Shown: positions 16,171-26,024, numbered from the stretch's first letter. The stretch: DNA of 64,000 nucleotides from Winogradskyella haliclonae (GCF_014635865.1 NZ_BMDQ01000003.1:1-64000), one strand, 5' to 3'. The notes: generated from the sequence alone by a model not told the origin. Program-made: numbers and translations.

Positions 16171-18624
16171 TTATAATGCCTTAGGATTACTTACCTTCTG
16201 TTTGGTAATCGCTAAATCTAAAACCTCGTCCATGTTCGAAACATAATGAAACTTTAACCCTTTAAGATATTCTGGTTTAATTTCATCGATATCACGTTTG
16301 TTTTCTACACAAAGAAGAATTTCTTTGATTTTTGCACGCTTAGCAGCTAATATTTTTTCTTTAATTCCTCCTACAGGTAATACCTTACCTCTTAAGGTAA
16401 TTTCCCCAGTCATCGCGATGCTCTTTTTTACCTTGCGTTGTGTAAATAAGGAAACTAATGATGTTAACATTGTTACTCCGGCACTTGGACCATCTTTTGG
16501 TGTTGCTCCTTCAGGTACATGGATATGCACATTGTACTTATCAAAAACCTCAGTCTTAATACCAAACTTATCTGCATTTGCTTTAATGTATTCCATAGCA
16601 ATTGTTGCAGATTCTTTCATGACCTTACCTAAATTACCTGTAATAGAAAGACTTCCTTTTCCTTTAGACAAAATAGATTCTATAAATAATATATCACCTC
16701 CAACTCTAGTCCAAGCCAATCCTGTAACTACTCCAGCAACATTATTATTCTCGTATTTATCGCGTTCTAATCTTGGGCTTCCTAATACTTCAATAACATC
16801 TTCAGTAGATACTTTGACATTGTAATCTTCTTCCATTGCAATATTTTTAGCAGCATAGCGCACCATTTTTGCAACTTGTTTTTCTAATCCACGTACACCA
16901 GATTCTCTGGTATAGCCTTCTACTATTTTCTCTAATTGTGGTTTAGCAATTTTTAAGGCTTTGTCATCTAGACCATGCTCTTTTAATTGTTTTGGCAATA
17001 AATGACGCTTAGCAATCTCCACCTTTTCCTCTATGGTATAACCTGTAACGTTTATAATTTCCATTCGGTCACGTAATGCTGGCTGAATAGTATTTAAGCT
17101 ATTAGATGTAGCTATAAACATGACCTTAGACAGGTCATAACCCATTTCTAAAAAGTTATCATAAAACTCGCTGTTTTGTTCTGGGTCTAAAACTTCTAAC
17201 ATTGCTGAAGATGGATCGCCTTGATGACCAGAAGACAGTTTATCAATTTCGTCTAAAACAAAAACGGGGTTTGAAGTTCCGGCTTTCTTTAAACTCTGAA
17301 TAATACGACCTGGCATGGCACCAATATATGTTTTACGATGACCTCTAATTTCTGCCTCATCACGTAACCCCCCTAATGATATACGAACATACTCTCTTCC
17401 TAATGCCTCAGCTACAGATTTTCCTAAAGATGTTTTCCCTACTCCTGGAGGTCCATAAAGACATAATATTGGAGACTTCATATCATTTCTTAGCTTCAAT
17501 ACTGCTAAATACTCAATGATTCGTTTTTTAACATCATCTAACCCAAAGTGATCCCTATCTAGGATTTTCATAGCGCGTTTTAAATCGAATTGATCTTCGC
17601 TAAACTCATTCCAAGGTAAATCCAAAAATAAATCTAAGTAGTTGCGTTGAATAGAGTACTCTGCAACTTGAGGATTCATACGTTGCATCTTAGCCAATTC
17701 TTTATCAAAATGAGTTTTTACTTTATCATCCCATTTTTTTGACTTAGCACGATTACGCATGTCTTCAATCTCTTCGCCAGAAGACACACCACCACCTAAT
17801 TCTTCTTGAATGGTTTTCATCTGTTGATGCAGAAAGTATTCACGTTGCTGTTGGTTCATATCACTTTGAACCTTATTCTGAATATCATTTTTTAGCTCAA
17901 GCTTTTGATACTCTAAATTCATATACTTTAGAGTAGCTAAAGCACGTTCTTTTAAATCATTAATCATTAACAATTTCTGCTTCTCTTCTACTCTTAGGTT
18001 CATATTAGAGGATACAAAATTGACCAGAAAAGAGTTACTCTCAATGTTCTTAATAGCAAAGCTAGCTTCTGAAGGAATGTTTGGGCTCTCTTTTATAATC
18101 TCTAAAGACAAATCTTTTATAGATTCTATGATAGCTTTAAACTCCTCATTATCTCTTGCTGGCTTAGCTTCAGCAATGTCAGAAATTGTTGCTGTCAGAT
18201 ATGGTTTTTCAGAAACGACTTCTTTAATCTGAAAACGCTTCTTACCTTGAATGATAACAGTTGTATTACCATCAGGCATTTTTAGCACCTTTAAAATTCG
18301 AGCCACTGTACCTGTTTTGTAGATATCTTTCTCGGTTGGATTTTCTACGTCTTCGTCTTTCTGAGAAACAACTCCTATTACTTTTCCACCATTATTGGCA
18401 TCATTAATCAATTTAATTGAAGCATCTCTTCCTGCGGTAATAGGAATAACTACACCAGGAAACAATACCGTATTACGTAATGGCAATATGGGTAGAGACT
18501 CTGGTAAAACTTCTTTATTTATTAATTCTTCATCTTCTGGTGTCATTAAAGGAATTAACTCTGAATTTTCATCAAAATCCTGAAATGACAAACTGTCAAG
18601 CCCTAAAAATTTTTGTTTTGCCAT
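16171..18624 (-). CDS. lon: ATP-dependent protease La (Lon)
   Basis: 817 residues. N-terminal substrate-binding domain (~40-240, [18 protein letters not shown]), coiled coil (~250-310), AAA+ module with Walker [10 protein letters not shown] (391-399) and Walker [11 protein letters not shown], and the C-terminal serine-lysine protease domain with PKDGPSAG (Ser ~714) and GGIKEK (Lys ~755). It degrades misfolded and regulatory proteins in the cytoplasm. All catalytic parts are intact. It is transcribed alone, divergently from the sigma gene at 18853. No sigma-32 type promoter is obvious. Confidence 0.98.
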   Translation of the reverse strand: MAKQKFLGLDSLSFQDFDENSELIPLMTPEDEELINKEVLPESLPILPLRNTVLFPGVVIPITAGRDASIKLINDANNGGKVIGVVSQKDEDVENPTEKDIYKTGTVARILKVLKMPDGNTTVIIQGKKRFQIKEVVSEKPYLTATISDIAEAKPARDNEEFKAIIESIKDLSLEIIKESPNIPSEASFAIKNIESNSFLVNFVSSNMNLRVEEKQKLLMINDLKERALATLKYMNLEYQKLELKNDIQNKVQSDMNQQQREYFLHQQMKTIQEELGGGVSSGEEIEDMRNRAKSKKWDDKVKTHFDKELAKMQRMNPQVAEYSIQRNYLDLFLDLPWNEFSEDQFDLKRAMKILDRDHFGLDDVKKRIIEYLAVLKLRNDMKSPILCLYGPPGVGKTSLGKSVAEALGREYVRISLGGLRDEAEIRGHRKTYIGAMPGRIIQSLKKAGTSNPVFVLDEIDKLSSGHQGDPSSAMLEVLDPEQNSEFYDNFLEMGYDLSKVMFIATSNSLNTIQPALRDRMEIINVTGYTIEEKVEIAKRHLLPKQLKEHGLDDKALKIAKPQLEKIVEGYTRESGVRGLEKQVAKMVRYAAKNIAMEEDYNVKVSTEDVIEVLGSPRLERDKYENNNVAGVVTGLAWTRVGGDILFIESILSKGKGSLSITGNLGKVMKESATIAMEYIKANADKFGIKTEVFDKYNVHIHVPEGATPKDGPSAGVTMLTSLVSLFTQRKVKKSIAMTGEITLRGKVLPVGGIKEKILAAKRAKIKEILLCVENKRDIDEIKPEYLKGLKFHYVSNMDEVLDLAITKQKVSNPKAL

Positions 18625-18852
18625 ACTATATTTTAAGCCATTCTGTCATTAAAAGACATAGAATGTACCGTTCTTTTGTTATACATTTTCTAACTTTACG
18701 CTAGATACTAAGGTTTTATGGTGCATAGCGCACTTTACCTTTTACATTAAATTCAATTGTTGTGCCATTCAGTTTTAAATTAATAAAACTTTTTTCTTTA
18801 AAACTGTAACACTCATCAAACAAGTCTATCTATAAGTAAAAGCATTAGTTTT

Positions 18853-19404
18853 TTGTCTACAACCAATCAAAATATAGAACAATTACTCGTGCTTTGTAGT
18901 ACTGGTAATCAACGTGCACAATTAGAGATTTACAACCGCTATTACAAGGCTATGTATAACACATCTTTGAGGATTATAAGAGACACTTATAAAGCCGAGG
19001 ATATTATGCAAGAGTCATTTTTAACAGCGTTTTCAAAACTAGAGCTATTAAAAGATAAATCTGTTTTTGGTTCTTGGTTAAAAAGAATTGTAGTTAATAA
19101 CAGTATTGCAGAATACAATAAAACAACCAAAGAAGGTACTATTGCTTTAGATGATGTGAAGTACAAAGTAGAAGACACTATTGGATTAGAAGAAGAGGAT
19201 ACACAAAAAGACAAAGTAGCGTACATTTTGAAAGCTATTAAACAATTAAAATCTAATTATAGCGTAGGTTTAACATTACATCTAATTGAAGGTTTTGATT
19301 ATGAGGAAATTGCAGGAATTATGAATATATCTCAAGGGAATTGTAGGACATTAATCTCAAGAGCAAAAGAAAGCTTGAGACAAAAACTAAGCGTAAGCGC
19401 ATAA
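18853..19404 (+). CDS. ECF-type RNA polymerase sigma factor
   Basis: 183 residues from a TTG start; no ATG lies in frame before the sigma-2 region. Sigma-2 (~22-90, YNTSLRIIRDTYKAEDIMQESFLTAFSKL) and sigma-4 (~125-180, VGLTLHLIEGFDYEEIAGIMNISQGNCRTLISRAKESLR) are both present. It heads a four-gene group whose second member looks like its membrane anti-sigma partner. A TGTAAC word at 18805 and GTCTAT at 18824 sit upstream, but their 13-base spacing is short for an ECF promoter, so autoregulation is only possible. Confidence 0.92.
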   Translation: MSTTNQNIEQLLVLCSTGNQRAQLEIYNRYYKAMYNTSLRIIRDTYKAEDIMQESFLTAFSKLELLKDKSVFGSWLKRIVVNNSIAEYNKTTKEGTIALDDVKYKVEDTIGLEEEDTQKDKVAYILKAIKQLKSNYSVGLTLHLIEGFDYEEIAGIMNISQGNCRTLISRAKESLRQKLSVSA

Positions 19405-19407
19405 ATT

Positions 19408-19959
19408 ATGAGTAATAAAGACAATTTTGACAACTTATTTGAAAAGCTTCAAGGCCAGTTCGACCATGAAGAACCAAATAATGGGCATGAAACCCGGTTT
19501 TTAGAAAAACTACAAGCCCAAAAAGACGTAAAAAAAGGCAATGGCTTTAACTCTACTTGGAAGCCTTTTTTAGCAATCGCTGCTAGCATACTTATTTGTC
19601 TTTCGGTATTTAGCGGCTTAAATAATTCTAATGATGTTACAGATTTGGCAAGTGTATCTCCTGAGTTATCTGAAGCACAAGATTTTTTTACAGCTACAAT
19701 TACTGAAGAGTTAAAAAAATTAGATGCTGAACGCTCGCCATTAACAGAACATATAATTTATGAAGCAGAACGCCAATTAAACACCTTAGAAGACGATTAC
19801 ATTATTTTAAAAAATGAACTGAAACAAACTGGAAATGATGAGCGAATCATATATGCTATGATATCTAATTTTCAGGATAGAATAGACATACTTAAAAACA
19901 TCTTAGACAAAATTGAAGACTTAAAACATACAGAATATGAGACAACAAATACACTATAA
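19408..19959 (+). CDS. Probable membrane-bound anti-sigma factor / regulator partner
   Basis: 183 residues. A soluble N-terminus of ~50 residues with NGHETRFLEKLQ, a single membrane helix (~52-70, FLAIAASILICLSVFSGL), and a helical extracytoplasmic part (~85-180) with heptad-like charge. The layout, and its place 3 bases after the sigma gene, suggest that it holds the ECF factor at the membrane. There is no recognisable zinc anti-sigma motif, so the role is inferred from context. Confidence 0.7.
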   Translation: MSNKDNFDNLFEKLQGQFDHEEPNNGHETRFLEKLQAQKDVKKGNGFNSTWKPFLAIAASILICLSVFSGLNNSNDVTDLASVSPELSEAQDFFTATITEELKKLDAERSPLTEHIIYEAERQLNTLEDDYIILKNELKQTGNDERIIYAMISNFQDRIDILKNILDKIEDLKHTEYETTNTL

Positions 19960-21028
19960 ATTATTAGCAGTTTTATTACTGTTACCTACATTTATTTTTG
20001 CGAATAGCATTATGGTTAATGATGATGTTACGACAAGAGAGCGTATCATTCAAAAATCCTATAATGTAGATAAAAATGCCACTTTAAAAGTGAGTAATAA
20101 ATTTGGCAATGTAGATATTATTACTTGGGATAAAAACACAATAGAATTTGATGTTCTAATTAGAGTAAGCGGTAATGATGAAGATAAGGTGGAAGACCGC
20201 TTAGAAAGAATTGATGTGACTTTTTCTGCAACAAATAATTTAGTTTCTGCGATTACAAAAATTGAAAAAAATAAATCAAATTGGTGGAATTGGGGTAAAA
20301 AAATGAATCTAAAATTAGAAATCAATTATGTAATTAAGATACCAATTACTAATTCTATAAACATCAATAATGATTTTGGAAATGTAAATGTAGACACATT
20401 AAAAGGCGTAGCGAAAATAAATTGTGACCATGGAAATATCACCACTAAAGAACTTATGGCTGATGGTAACGAATTAAATTTTGACCATACTAAAGATTGC
20501 TATTTTGAATATATAAAGAGTGGAAAAATTAATGCTGATTTTAGTAGCTATACTGTTGCGAAAACTAAGGATTTAAATATAAGTGCTGATCATACATCTG
20601 GGCACATTGAAGCTGCAGAAAACATTGTTTACAATTGTGATTTTAAATCACTTAAAGTAGATAACGTTAATAGTATTACAGGAAATGCAGATCATTTGAC
20701 ACTAAGAATAGGAAACGTATTTAAAAACGCTTCCGTAAAATCAGATTTTGGGTCTGTAAAGATTGAAAAAATAGCTTCAAATGCACAAAACATAGAAATT
20801 GATGGAGAACACGCTGGCATTAGTATTGGCTATGACTCGGCTTACAATTTTAATTTCAATATTAATTTAGAACATGCATCTCTTAGAAATAGTGACAACT
20901 TTAATTTTACTAAAAAGAAAATTGATGGGTCAGACAAATACTATTCTGGAAGTTATGGAACTAATAACTCCCAAAATTTTGTGAAGATAGATTCTGAATT
21001 TGGAAGCGTAACATTTAAAAAACAATAA
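19937..21028 (+). CDS. Exported DUF4097-like beta-helix protein
   Basis: 363 residues; the start overlaps the previous gene by 23 bases. Signal peptide (~1-20, ending IFANS). From ~30 the protein is a series of short beta strands (KVSNKFGNVDIITWDK, INNDFGNVNVDTLKG, KSDFGSVKIEKI, DSEFGSVTFKKQ) in which the word FGxV recurs, typical of auto-adhesin / DUF4097 right-handed beta-helices. It is likely periplasmic or surface-exposed. Function unknown; co-transcribed with an ECF sigma pair, so possibly an envelope-stress output. Confidence 0.8.
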   Translation: MRQQIHYKLLAVLLLLPTFIFANSIMVNDDVTTRERIIQKSYNVDKNATLKVSNKFGNVDIITWDKNTIEFDVLIRVSGNDEDKVEDRLERIDVTFSATNNLVSAITKIEKNKSNWWNWGKKMNLKLEINYVIKIPITNSININNDFGNVNVDTLKGVAKINCDHGNITTKELMADGNELNFDHTKDCYFEYIKSGKINADFSSYTVAKTKDLNISADHTSGHIEAAENIVYNCDFKSLKVDNVNSITGNADHLTLRIGNVFKNASVKSDFGSVKIEKIASNAQNIEIDGEHAGISIGYDSAYNFNFNINLEHASLRNSDNFNFTKKKIDGSDKYYSGSYGTNNSQNFVKIDSEFGSVTFKKQ

Positions 21029-21077
21029 ATTAATAATCAAAAATCGAACAGTGATGTTCATTATAAAATCAAATATT

Positions 21078-21809
21078 ATGAAAACTCAAAAATTAACGTT
21101 AAGCCTTATCTTTTTATTAGCAATTACTTTTTCTCATGCACAATGGTGGGGAGGAAAAGGTGTAAAAGGAAATGGAAAGGTTACAACAATTACGAGAACT
21201 ACTGGAGAGTATGACGCCGTTAAATGTGGTGGTTCTATGGACTTTAAACTTGTTGAAGGCGCAGAAGGAAAGATTACCATAAAAGGGGAATCTAACTTAT
21301 TAGAGTACATTGTTACTGAAGTAAAAAACGGAACTCTAGTGGTTAAAGTAAAGAATGGAAAAAACATTAGACCTAGTAACAACAAAACAATAATGATTAC
21401 CATTCCATATAGAGATATTGATGGTGTATCCTTAGCCGGTTCTGGAGATGTTTGGAATGAAGGTACAATTAAGTCTAAAGACTTTTCTGCTGCAGTTGCT
21501 GGTTCTGGTGATTTGATTTTAAATATTGATACTGATTATACTAAAGCAAGTGTTGCTGGTTCTGGTGATTTAACTCTAAAAGGAAAAGCAAATACTTTAA
21601 AAGCAAGTGTTGCTGGTTCTGGTGATATTCATGGATTTAAGCTAAATTCTGTAAATGTTGATGCAAAAGTTGCTGGTTCTGGTGATATCTCTGTGAATTG
21701 TTCTGGTGAATTGAAAGCACGTGTTGCCGGTTCTGGTGATATTGAGTATCGTGGTAACCCAACAAAAGAAGACACTAAAGTATCAGGTTCTGGAAGTATC
21801 GAGAACTAA
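21078..21809 (+). CDS. Head GIN domain (DUF2807) exported protein
   Basis: 243 residues from the ATG at 21078, which gives a clean signal peptide (MKTQKLTLSLIFLLAITFSHA). The upstream GTG at 21051 only adds a non-signal extension. The body is a beta-helix in which VAGSGD recurs five times exactly, with degenerate flanking copies, each repeat ~19 residues. DUF2807 proteins are common outside the cytoplasm of Bacteroidetes and have no firm function. It is last in the sigma/anti-sigma/DUF4097 group and is followed by a strong terminator. Confidence 0.85.
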   Translation: MKTQKLTLSLIFLLAITFSHAQWWGGKGVKGNGKVTTITRTTGEYDAVKCGGSMDFKLVEGAEGKITIKGESNLLEYIVTEVKNGTLVVKVKNGKNIRPSNNKTIMITIPYRDIDGVSLAGSGDVWNEGTIKSKDFSAAVAGSGDLILNIDTDYTKASVAGSGDLTLKGKANTLKASVAGSGDIHGFKLNSVNVDAKVAGSGDISVNCSGELKARVAGSGDIEYRGNPTKEDTKVSGSGSIEN

Positions 21810-21826
21810 GAAAAAACCTTAAAAGT

Positions 21827-21854
21827 AAAAAAGCCGCTTAATAGCGGCTTTTTT
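21827..21854. terminator. Bidirectional terminator between the GIN-domain gene and a lipoprotein gene
   Basis: Perfect stem AAAAAAGCCGCT / AGCGGCTTTTTT, loop TAAT, between convergent stops at 21809 and 21870. Confidence 0.93.
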
Positions 21855-21869
21855 ATTTACATAGTTTAC

Positions 21870-22607
21870 CTATTGCTTGGTATATACAAAAATTAAGTCT
21901 TGAATAGTACTAACAGTAGCATCTTCTGTATTAATAACTGTAAAACCATCAGGAATAGTAGTTGATAAAGTATTACCATCTAACTCCCAATCAAAAGTCC
22001 CAAAAACGTCTGTAGTAGTAATAGTGCTACCAGATTGAGTCCATGTAAAATCAGTAGATTCATTTTCAAGAATACAATCTACAGTAAAATCAAATTCAGA
22101 GTCAGAACCATCTTCAAGAAATATTTCTATATCAGCAAATGATGTGCTCACGGTCATACCCGCATTGTCACTGTTAAATACCAGAGTTTCATTATTGTAA
22201 CAATCCATTTCTTCAAGAAAGTTGGTATTCTCTGTACCATCATTATTTAAATCAATAGGCTCTTCACCTATCCAAGCTGTTAATAACCAAGTTCCAACAA
22301 TGTCAGCTTCAGGAGTGGTTGTCATGGTACAATCACCTAATTGTTCTATAATAGCTTGCAAACTACCATCTTCATCACCACAAGCTAATATTTGAGCTTC
22401 AATTGCGGCTTTATAAGCATTACATATTTCTGTAAAAGTATCATCTCCTGCTCCTAAAAAAGCAAGAGCTGCTTCCGCTGTTTCTAATGTTGCAGCTTGG
22501 CATGCCGCAGCTTCATCAGAGATAAACTCTCCTTCTAAAGGCTCATCCTCACACTGGAAAGCAGAACAAATTAAAAACACACAAAATAAGGCTATAATTT
22601 TTTTCAT
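21870..22607 (-). CDS. Lipocalin-like lipoprotein of unknown function
   Basis: 245 residues from the ATG at 22607 (MKKIIALFCVFLICSAFQCED). Longer readings of the frame run into the upstream transporter gene and lack a signal. Lipobox SAFQC. Residues ~35-95 hold four cysteines in a helical region. Residues ~100-245 form a lipocalin-like domain (ADIVGTWLLTAWIGEE, then YNNETLVFNSDN, FDWELDGNTLSTTIP). Rich in acidic residues and threonine, as often in marine surface lipoproteins. Ligand unknown. Confidence 0.8.
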   Translation of the reverse strand: MKKIIALFCVFLICSAFQCEDEPLEGEFISDEAAACQAATLETAEAALAFLGAGDDTFTEICNAYKAAIEAQILACGDEDGSLQAIIEQLGDCTMTTTPEADIVGTWLLTAWIGEEPIDLNNDGTENTNFLEEMDCYNNETLVFNSDNAGMTVSTSFADIEIFLEDGSDSEFDFTVDCILENESTDFTWTQSGSTITTTDVFGTFDWELDGNTLSTTIPDGFTVINTEDATVSTIQDLIFVYTKQ

Positions 22608-22648
22608 AATTGATTTAGAATTGGGTTTTAAACTTACAAACATAACTT

Positions 22649-23974
22649 TTATTTTACATATTTCGTCTTTCCTATAGTGCTTAATACGACAAAAGAAATT
22701 AGAAAAAATACACCTAAACTTAGTACAGACCATTGCATAGAACCTGTAATAGAAATAAGTAATCCAAAAACAATCATGCCTAAAACTATAGCAATCTTTT
22801 CGGTCACATCATAAAAACTAAAGTAAGTAGCTGTATCATTTGTTTCAGGTAATAACTTTGAATACGTAGAACGAGAAATAGATTGAATAGCTCCTAAAAC
22901 TAAGCCTAGTAAGCCTCCAAGACCATAAAAATATAATTCAACATTTTCTTGCGATTTATCAATCATAAATGCTATAAAACAAACCAAACACCATATCGCT
23001 ATAGTGATTTTTAGAGTTTTAATATTTCCGATTCTGTTAGATAATCGAGAAAATAAATAAGCACCTACTACAGCAACTAGTTGTACGACTAAAATTGTAA
23101 GTATTAAATTCATTGTTGGCAACCCTAACTCATTGCTGCCAAAAATTCCTGCCATATAGATTATAGTTTGCGCGCCAACACTAAAAAGAAAGAAAGAAAT
23201 TAAAAATGTTCTTAATTGTGGATAACCCACTATCTCATTAGCTACTGTTTTTAACTCTTTGAAACCGCTCCAAATTATAGATTGACTAGATGCTTTCTGA
23301 CGCTCTCCCATAGGTAATTTAGAAAGCCTTTTGTATGTAATTTGTGCAAAACCAATCCACCAAATACCAACTAATAAAAAAGTAATTCGAGAACCAAATG
23401 CCTTATCATAAAGGCCAAAAACTTCAGTTTCTATTAACACCAAACTTAAAATCAATAATAACACAGAGCCTAAATACCCATATATAAATCCTTTAGCACT
23501 TACATTGTCCTGCTGTTCTGGATGAGCAACTTCAGGTAAATACGCATTATAAAAAACAATACTTCCCCAGAAACCTATACCTGCAGTAATTGTACATAAA
23601 ATCCCAACCCAAAGCGTACTTTCATCTTTAAAGAAAAATAAGCAAGCTACTGATAGAGAACCTAGTAAACAAAAGAATTTAAGAAACTTGAGTTTATTTC
23701 CAGTGTAATCGGCAATACCTGATAGTATTGGAGAAATAAACGCTACTACTAGCATATAAAATCCTATCGTATAATTTAACAATGTTGTTGAATTCCATAA
23801 TGTACTCAAAAATTCAATTTCCCCTTGGCTATTAGCCATGGCTGATGTCATACCATCATAATAAATTGGAAAAACTGCTGTACTTATTACTAAAGAATAA
23901 ACCGAATTGGCCCAATCGTAAAACGCCCATGCATTGATAAGTTTTTTACTCCCTTTTTCTAATGTTCTTTTCAT
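22649..23974 (-). CDS. UMF1/Atg22-like major facilitator transporter
   Basis: 441 residues from the ATG at 23974 (MKRTLEKGSKKLINAWAFYDWANSVYSLVI). The WAFYDWANSAY-type opening is diagnostic of the UMF1 / Atg22-like branch of the major facilitator superfamily. About twelve membrane helices with a central loop near residue ~215-240. The yeast member exports amino acids from the vacuole; bacterial substrates are not established. The in-frame start at 24001 lies within the upstream gene's terminator hairpin, so 23974 is preferred. Confidence 0.88.
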   Translation of the reverse strand: MKRTLEKGSKKLINAWAFYDWANSVYSLVISTAVFPIYYDGMTSAMANSQGEIEFLSTLWNSTTLLNYTIGFYMLVVAFISPILSGIADYTGNKLKFLKFFCLLGSLSVACLFFFKDESTLWVGILCTITAGIGFWGSIVFYNAYLPEVAHPEQQDNVSAKGFIYGYLGSVLLLILSLVLIETEVFGLYDKAFGSRITFLLVGIWWIGFAQITYKRLSKLPMGERQKASSQSIIWSGFKELKTVANEIVGYPQLRTFLISFFLFSVGAQTIIYMAGIFGSNELGLPTMNLILTILVVQLVAVVGAYLFSRLSNRIGNIKTLKITIAIWCLVCFIAFMIDKSQENVELYFYGLGGLLGLVLGAIQSISRSTYSKLLPETNDTATYFSFYDVTEKIAIVLGMIVFGLLISITGSMQWSVLSLGVFFLISFVVLSTIGKTKYVK

Positions 23975-23986
23975 ATAAATAAATAT

Positions 23987-24010
23987 AAAAGCCGCTCTCA
24001 TGAACGGCTT
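23987..24010 (-). terminator. Intrinsic terminator of the M48 protease gene
   Basis: Minus strand stem AAGCCGTTC / GAGCGGCTT (one U-G pair), loop ATGA, then TTTTATATTT. The T-rich tail merges with the TATATTTA word that may be the -7 box for the transporter gene. Confidence 0.75.
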
Positions 24011-24041
24011 CTAAAGTAAACAATATATTGTTATCCAAAGA

Positions 24042-24869
24042 TTAATTTATTGGTCTAAATTCTGTAACTCCAAATTTAGCAGCTTCTTGCTTTGCTGCAG
24101 GCGCCCATTGCTTCAAGTTTGCAATACGTGTGTCATTACTAGGATGTGTACTCATAAATTCTGGCGGCGCTTGTCCTCCACTTTTTGCCTTCATACGTTT
24201 CCATAACTCTGAAGCTTCATCAGGGTTATAACCAGCTAATGCCATTAATCTTAATCCTATTTCATCAGCTTGAGTCTCATGAGAACGACTAAAAGGTAAC
24301 ATTCCACCCACATTAGAAACAACACCATAAGATTGGTTAAAAATGTTTCTGCTTTTTGGGTCATTGGCTAATGCAACGTTCCCCGCCAACGCCAAACCTT
24401 GTTGAAGATAAGCTGCACTCATACGTTGCTGTCCATGATTAGCAAGTGCATGGGCAACCTCGTGTCCCATAATTGCAGCAACACCTGTTTCATTAGCTGC
24501 AATAGGTAAGATTCCTGTATAAAACGCAATTTTACCTCCTGGCATACACCAAGCGTTCACTTGCTCAGACTCTATTAAAGAATATTCCCATTTGTAATCT
24601 TTAAGATAGCCCTGATTTCCGTTGGCATTTAACCAACGCTCAGCAGCTACTGCAATACGTTGACCTACACGCTTTATCATTTCAGCATCTTTTGTACCAG
24701 TTACAACTTTATTTTCGCTTTTAACTTGGTTATACTGAGCAAAAGACGCTGGAAATAATTGTGCATTGGATACGAATGCCATAGTCTTCTTACCTGTAAA
24801 AGGATTTGTAGCACATGAAATAAAGACTATAATTAGCCCAAATAAGGCTATAGATTTTTTAATATTCAT
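24042..24869 (-). CDS. M48 family metalloprotease, lipoprotein
   Basis: 275 residues with a lipoprotein signal (lipobox FISC, Cys ~19). The zinc motif HEVAH (in MGHEVAHALANHG) lies at ~134-138, and the third ligand is in HETQADEIGLRLMALAGY. This matches the small periplasmic M48/BepA-LoiP-like peptidases that survey outer-membrane protein folding; the specific target is unknown. All ligands are intact, so the enzyme should be active. Confidence 0.93.
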   Translation of the reverse strand: MNIKKSIALFGLIIVFISCATNPFTGKKTMAFVSNAQLFPASFAQYNQVKSENKVVTGTKDAEMIKRVGQRIAVAAERWLNANGNQGYLKDYKWEYSLIESEQVNAWCMPGGKIAFYTGILPIAANETGVAAIMGHEVAHALANHGQQRMSAAYLQQGLALAGNVALANDPKSRNIFNQSYGVVSNVGGMLPFSRSHETQADEIGLRLMALAGYNPDEASELWKRMKAKSGGQAPPEFMSTHPSNDTRIANLKQWAPAAKQEAAKFGVTEFRPIN

Positions 24870-24990
24870 TATAGTAGATGATTTTTCAATTTTTTTAAAA
24901 ATACAAAAATCATGTTAAAATCTGTAAACTAAAACCTTCAAATTCGACTTTGAATGTATATTTATATAAAGATCAAATTTAAATGTTGTC

Positions 24991-25476
24991 ATGAGAAAAA
25001 TTGCTCTATTTGCTATGATAAGTCTTTTTTTGGGTTGTAACAGTTCTGCTCAAAACTCTAAAAAGAAAGAAAAAAAAGAATTCCCAATTACCAAAACAGA
25101 TTCTGAATGGAAGAATCAATTATCTGATATACAATATTATGTATTAAGAGAAGCAGGAACCGAACGTCCTTTTACAAGTCCTCTTAACAAAAACTATAAA
25201 AAAGGTGTGTACCATTGTGCTGCATGTGATACACCCTTGTTTAAAAGTGAACATAAATTTGATTCTGGAACGGGTTGGCCTAGTTTTGACCGTGAAATAA
25301 AAGGTAATGTAGCTTTCTCCACGGATTATAAAATTGGTTATGCACGCACCGAAGAACATTGTGCAACATGCGGTGGACATTTAGGACATGTTTTTAATGA
25401 TGGTCCTAAAACTACAGGAAAACGCCATTGTATAAATGGTGTAGCGCTTAAGTTTATACCTTCTGAAAAAGGATGA
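24991..25476 (+). CDS. msrB: Peptide-methionine (R)-S-oxide reductase, exported
   Basis: 161 residues. An N-terminal lipoprotein-type signal (LFLGCNSSAQ, Cys ~16) precedes a complete MsrB domain (~30-158). Zinc-binding pairs are CAAC (~71-74) and CATC (~124-127), with GHLGHVFNDGP following, and the catalytic cysteine lies in KRHCINGVAL. The signal implies repair of oxidised methionine in the envelope. It overlaps the following DUF1572 gene by four bases. Confidence 0.95.
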   Translation: MRKIALFAMISLFLGCNSSAQNSKKKEKKEFPITKTDSEWKNQLSDIQYYVLREAGTERPFTSPLNKNYKKGVYHCAACDTPLFKSEHKFDSGTGWPSFDREIKGNVAFSTDYKIGYARTEEHCATCGGHLGHVFNDGPKTTGKRHCINGVALKFIPSEKG

Positions 25477-26024
25477 AAAGCTATTTATCAAGCTCAATAA
25501 AACAATTTCAATACTACAAAAACCTTGGAGACAAAACCATCTTGCAATTGTCTTTTGAAGAATTGAAGAAAGAATTTGATAAGGATTCTAATTCGATTGC
25601 AATTATTGTAAAACATTTAGCAGGTAATATGCTAAGTCGTTGGACAAATTTTTTAATTGAAGACGGTGAAAAAGAATGGAGACATAGAAATCAAGAGTTT
25701 ATAAATACATTCTCTTCTAAAGAGGAATTGATTAAGACATGGAATACAGGTTGGACTTGCTTATTTGAAGCTATTAGACCTTTAATTGATGATGATTTAG
25801 ATAAGATTATATATATCAGAAATCAAGGACATACTGTTACAGAAGCTATAAATAGGCAAATGATGCATTACGCCTATCATGTGGGTCAGATTGTTTTTTT
25901 AGGTAAATTAATAAAAGGGAGTAATTGGCAATCTTTATCAATTCCAAAAAACAAATCCGAGGATTATAATAAAGATAAATTTCAAAAAGTAAAAAGTCGT
26001 AGACATTTTACTGAAGATTTATGA
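25473..26024 (+). CDS. DUF1572 (DinB-like) protein
   Basis: 183 residues, four-helix DinB/YfiT-like fold. Putative metal histidines appear in IVKHLAGNM (~49) and in MMHYAYHVGQIV (~131-135), the pattern of this superfamily. Members are metal-binding, possibly thiol-dependent transferases; no reaction is known for DUF1572. ATGA overlap with msrB indicates co-translation. Its stop codon lies immediately next to the stop of the convergent NDH-2 gene, inside a short direct repeat (see findings). Confidence 0.87.
   Translation: MKSYLSSSIKQFQYYKNLGDKTILQLSFEELKKEFDKDSNSIAIIVKHLAGNMLSRWTNFLIEDGEKEWRHRNQEFINTFSSKEELIKTWNTGWTCLFEAIRPLIDDDLDKIIYIRNQGHTVTEAINRQMMHYAYHVGQIVFLGKLIKGSNWQSLSIPKNKSEDYNKDKFQKVKSRRHFTEDL

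Noticed and set aside
16298..16825. Plus-strand open frame of 175 codons antisense to lon
   Set aside because: It lies wholly inside the conserved protease domain of lon on the other strand; its product is low-complexity and serine/leucine-rich, as expected for a shadow frame.
18805..18829. TGTAAC and GTCTAT as an ECF autoregulatory promoter of the sigma gene at 18853
   Set aside because: Spacing is 13 bases, shorter than the 16 seen at the other sigma gene, so the match is not strong enough to list as a feature.
21495..21740. Regular repeats considered as a CRISPR array
   Set aside because: The repeats are in frame, encode VAGSGD units, and the spacers are also coding beta-helix sequence.
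22608..22733. N-terminal extension of the lipocalin-like lipoprotein
   Set aside because: It overlaps the transporter gene and would bury the lipoprotein signal; the ATG at 22607 gives a proper lipobox.
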